Shown: positions 63,174-64,000 of the stretch, piece by piece
Layout of the letters: each line of letters opens with the position of its first letter
How positions within the stretch are numbered: position 1 is the first letter of the stretch
Source: JAMLIN01 sp964476625
GTDB taxonomy: Bacteria > Pseudomonadota > Gammaproteobacteria > Burkholderiales > Burkholderiaceae_E
Direction of reading: 5' to 3'
Assembly: GCA_964476625.1 (NCBI GenBank)
Contig: CAYZBJ010000011.1
Coordinates: 1-64,000, forward strand
DNA: 64,000 bases
Made by a program: the position numbers and the translations under genes
The notes under the pieces: generated by a model
Seen by the model: the letters and a program-made list of their open reading frames with translations, nothing else
What the model was told of the DNA's origin: nothing
Database searches by the model: none

Positions 63174-64000
63174 CAACAGTGGGTGCAACGACCGTGGCAA
63201 CGATGAGCTATGCGTCGGCGGCCGCCGACGCGCTGGCCCGCCAGATGCGCGCCGACCCGAGCGTGGTCGCGCTGGGCGAGGATCTCGGCCGCGGCGGCAT
63301 CTTCGGCCAGTACAAGGGCCTGGCCCTGGAGTTCGGCGCCGAGCGCATCATCGACACCCCGATATCGGAAGCCACCATCGTCGGCGCGGCCGTCGGCATG
63401 GCCCTGACCGGCCTCAAGCCGGTGGTCGAGATGCGGGTGGTCGATTTCGCCCTGTGCGCGATGGACGAGATCGTCAACCAGGCAGCCAAGAACCGCTTCA
63501 TGTTCGGCGGCCAGGGACGGGTGCCGGCCGTGATCCGCATGCCGATCGGCATCTGGACCGCCTCGGCGGCCCAGCACTCGCAATCGCTCGAGAGCTGGTT
63601 CGCCCACATCCCGGGCCTGGTGGTGATGACCCCGGCCACCCCCCAGGACAACCATGCGCTGCTGCGCGCCGCCATCGATTGCGGCGATCCGGTCGCCTAC
63701 CTCGAGCACAAGGAGCTCTGGGGCCTGGAGGGTGAAGTCGACCCGGCCGCGGGCCTCGGCATCGGCCAGGCCCGCGTCGTACGCCCGGGTCGCGACCTGA
63801 CGATAGTCAGCTGGAGCAAGGCGGTGCACGACGCGACGGCCGCCGCGGCGACGCTGGCCGAATCGGGCATCGAGGCCGAAGTCATCGACCTGCGCACCTT
63901 GTGGCCCTGGGATCGCGACACGGTATTCGCCTCGGCCGAGCGCACCGACCGGGTGCTGGTCGTGCACGAGGCGGTCCAGGTGGCCGGATTCGGCGCCGAG
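63164..64000 (+). CDS. 2-oxoacid/acetoin dehydrogenase E1 component, beta subunit (cut by window end)
   Basis: 279 codons in the window without a stop; ATG at 63164 overlaps the E1 alpha gene by 10 bp. Transketolase-like pyrimidine domain (ALGEDLGRGGIFGQYKGLALEFGAERIIDTPISEATIVGAAVGMAL-type core) and the start of the C-terminal domain (VSWSKAVHDATAAAATL...EVIDLRTLWPWDRDTV). Pairs with E1 alpha; an E2 gene probably follows outside the window. Confidence 0.9.
   Translation, partial: MDVTTVGATTVATMSYASAAADALARQMRADPSVVALGEDLGRGGIFGQYKGLALEFGAERIIDTPISEATIVGAAVGMALTGLKPVVEMRVVDFALCAMDEIVNQAAKNRFMFGGQGRVPAVIRMPIGIWTASAAQHSQSLESWFAHIPGLVVMTPATPQDNHALLRAAIDCGDPVAYLEHKELWGLEGEVDPAAGLGIGQARVVRPGRDLTIVSWSKAVHDATAAAATLAESGIEAEVIDLRTLWPWDRDTVFASAERTDRVLVVHEAVQVAGFGAE

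Overview
The window is about 64 kb of high-GC DNA, densely packed with catabolic genes on both strands. Gene order and families point to a betaproteobacterium, most likely Burkholderiales. The main clues are a protocatechuate 4,5-cleavage operon in the order known from Comamonas (pmdE-F-D-A-B-C), many branched-chain-amino-acid-type ABC importers, acyl-CoA dehydrogenases, TetR regulators and a type II BrnTA module. I see no rRNA, tRNA, CRISPR array, insertion sequence or phage gene.

Region 1 (1-6.5 kb): the 3' end of ligJ, then ligK, a DUF1932 dehydrogenase-like gene, ligI, ligA, ligB and ligC. Together these convert protocatechuate by meta (4,5) cleavage through 2-pyrone-4,6-dicarboxylate to pyruvate and oxaloacetate. 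A [2Fe-2S] ferredoxin and a PobR-like AraC regulator follow. Region 2 (6.9-23.5 kb) is mixed: a homoserine-dehydrogenase-like/SAF oxidoreductase, an MFS exporter, class II DAHP synthase, a heterodimeric ABC exporter pair, a ThDP decarboxylase-like enzyme, TesB, a thiolase-like/DUF35 pair, a beta-hydroxyacid dehydrogenase, a carboxymuconolactone decarboxylase-like protein, an ExbB-ExbD-ExbD-TonB system and a DUF6064 membrane protein.

Region 3 (23.7-58.6 kb) looks like one large inducible catabolic island. It holds a Rieske dioxygenase (alpha and beta) in an operon with enoyl-CoA hydratase, SDR, alpha/beta hydrolase and a phytoene-dehydrogenase-like flavoprotein. Divergent from this is the ferredoxin with a TetR gene. 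Then come beta-oxidation genes (bifunctional FadJ-like, thiolase, hydratase, two acyl-CoA dehydrogenases), an NQO-type quinone reductase, a MalT-like LuxR regulator, two different Liv-type ABC importer modules each carrying an acyl-CoA ligase gene, a ferredoxin reductase, a second TetR and a third acyl-CoA ligase. The parts are tied together by two unannotated dyad motifs. Motif 1 (ATAGTCCGACG plus its complement-like half) occurs four times, in three divergent promoters and before the second importer operon. Motif 2 (GAATCGTC-N6-GACGATTC) occurs three times, before the thiolase/FadJ, acyl-CoA dehydrogenase and first importer operons. I infer that oxygenase, ferredoxin and reductase, although 25 kb apart, form one three-component system coordinated with uptake, CoA activation and beta-oxidation of an aromatic or alicyclic carboxylate; the substrate cannot be read from the sequence.

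Region 4 (58.7-64 kb): a BrnT/BrnA toxin-antitoxin pair with a dyad promoter, an acyl-CoA dehydrogenase plus thiolase operon, and, divergent from it, the E1 alpha and (cut off by the window end) E1 beta genes of a 2-oxoacid/acetoin dehydrogenase-type complex.
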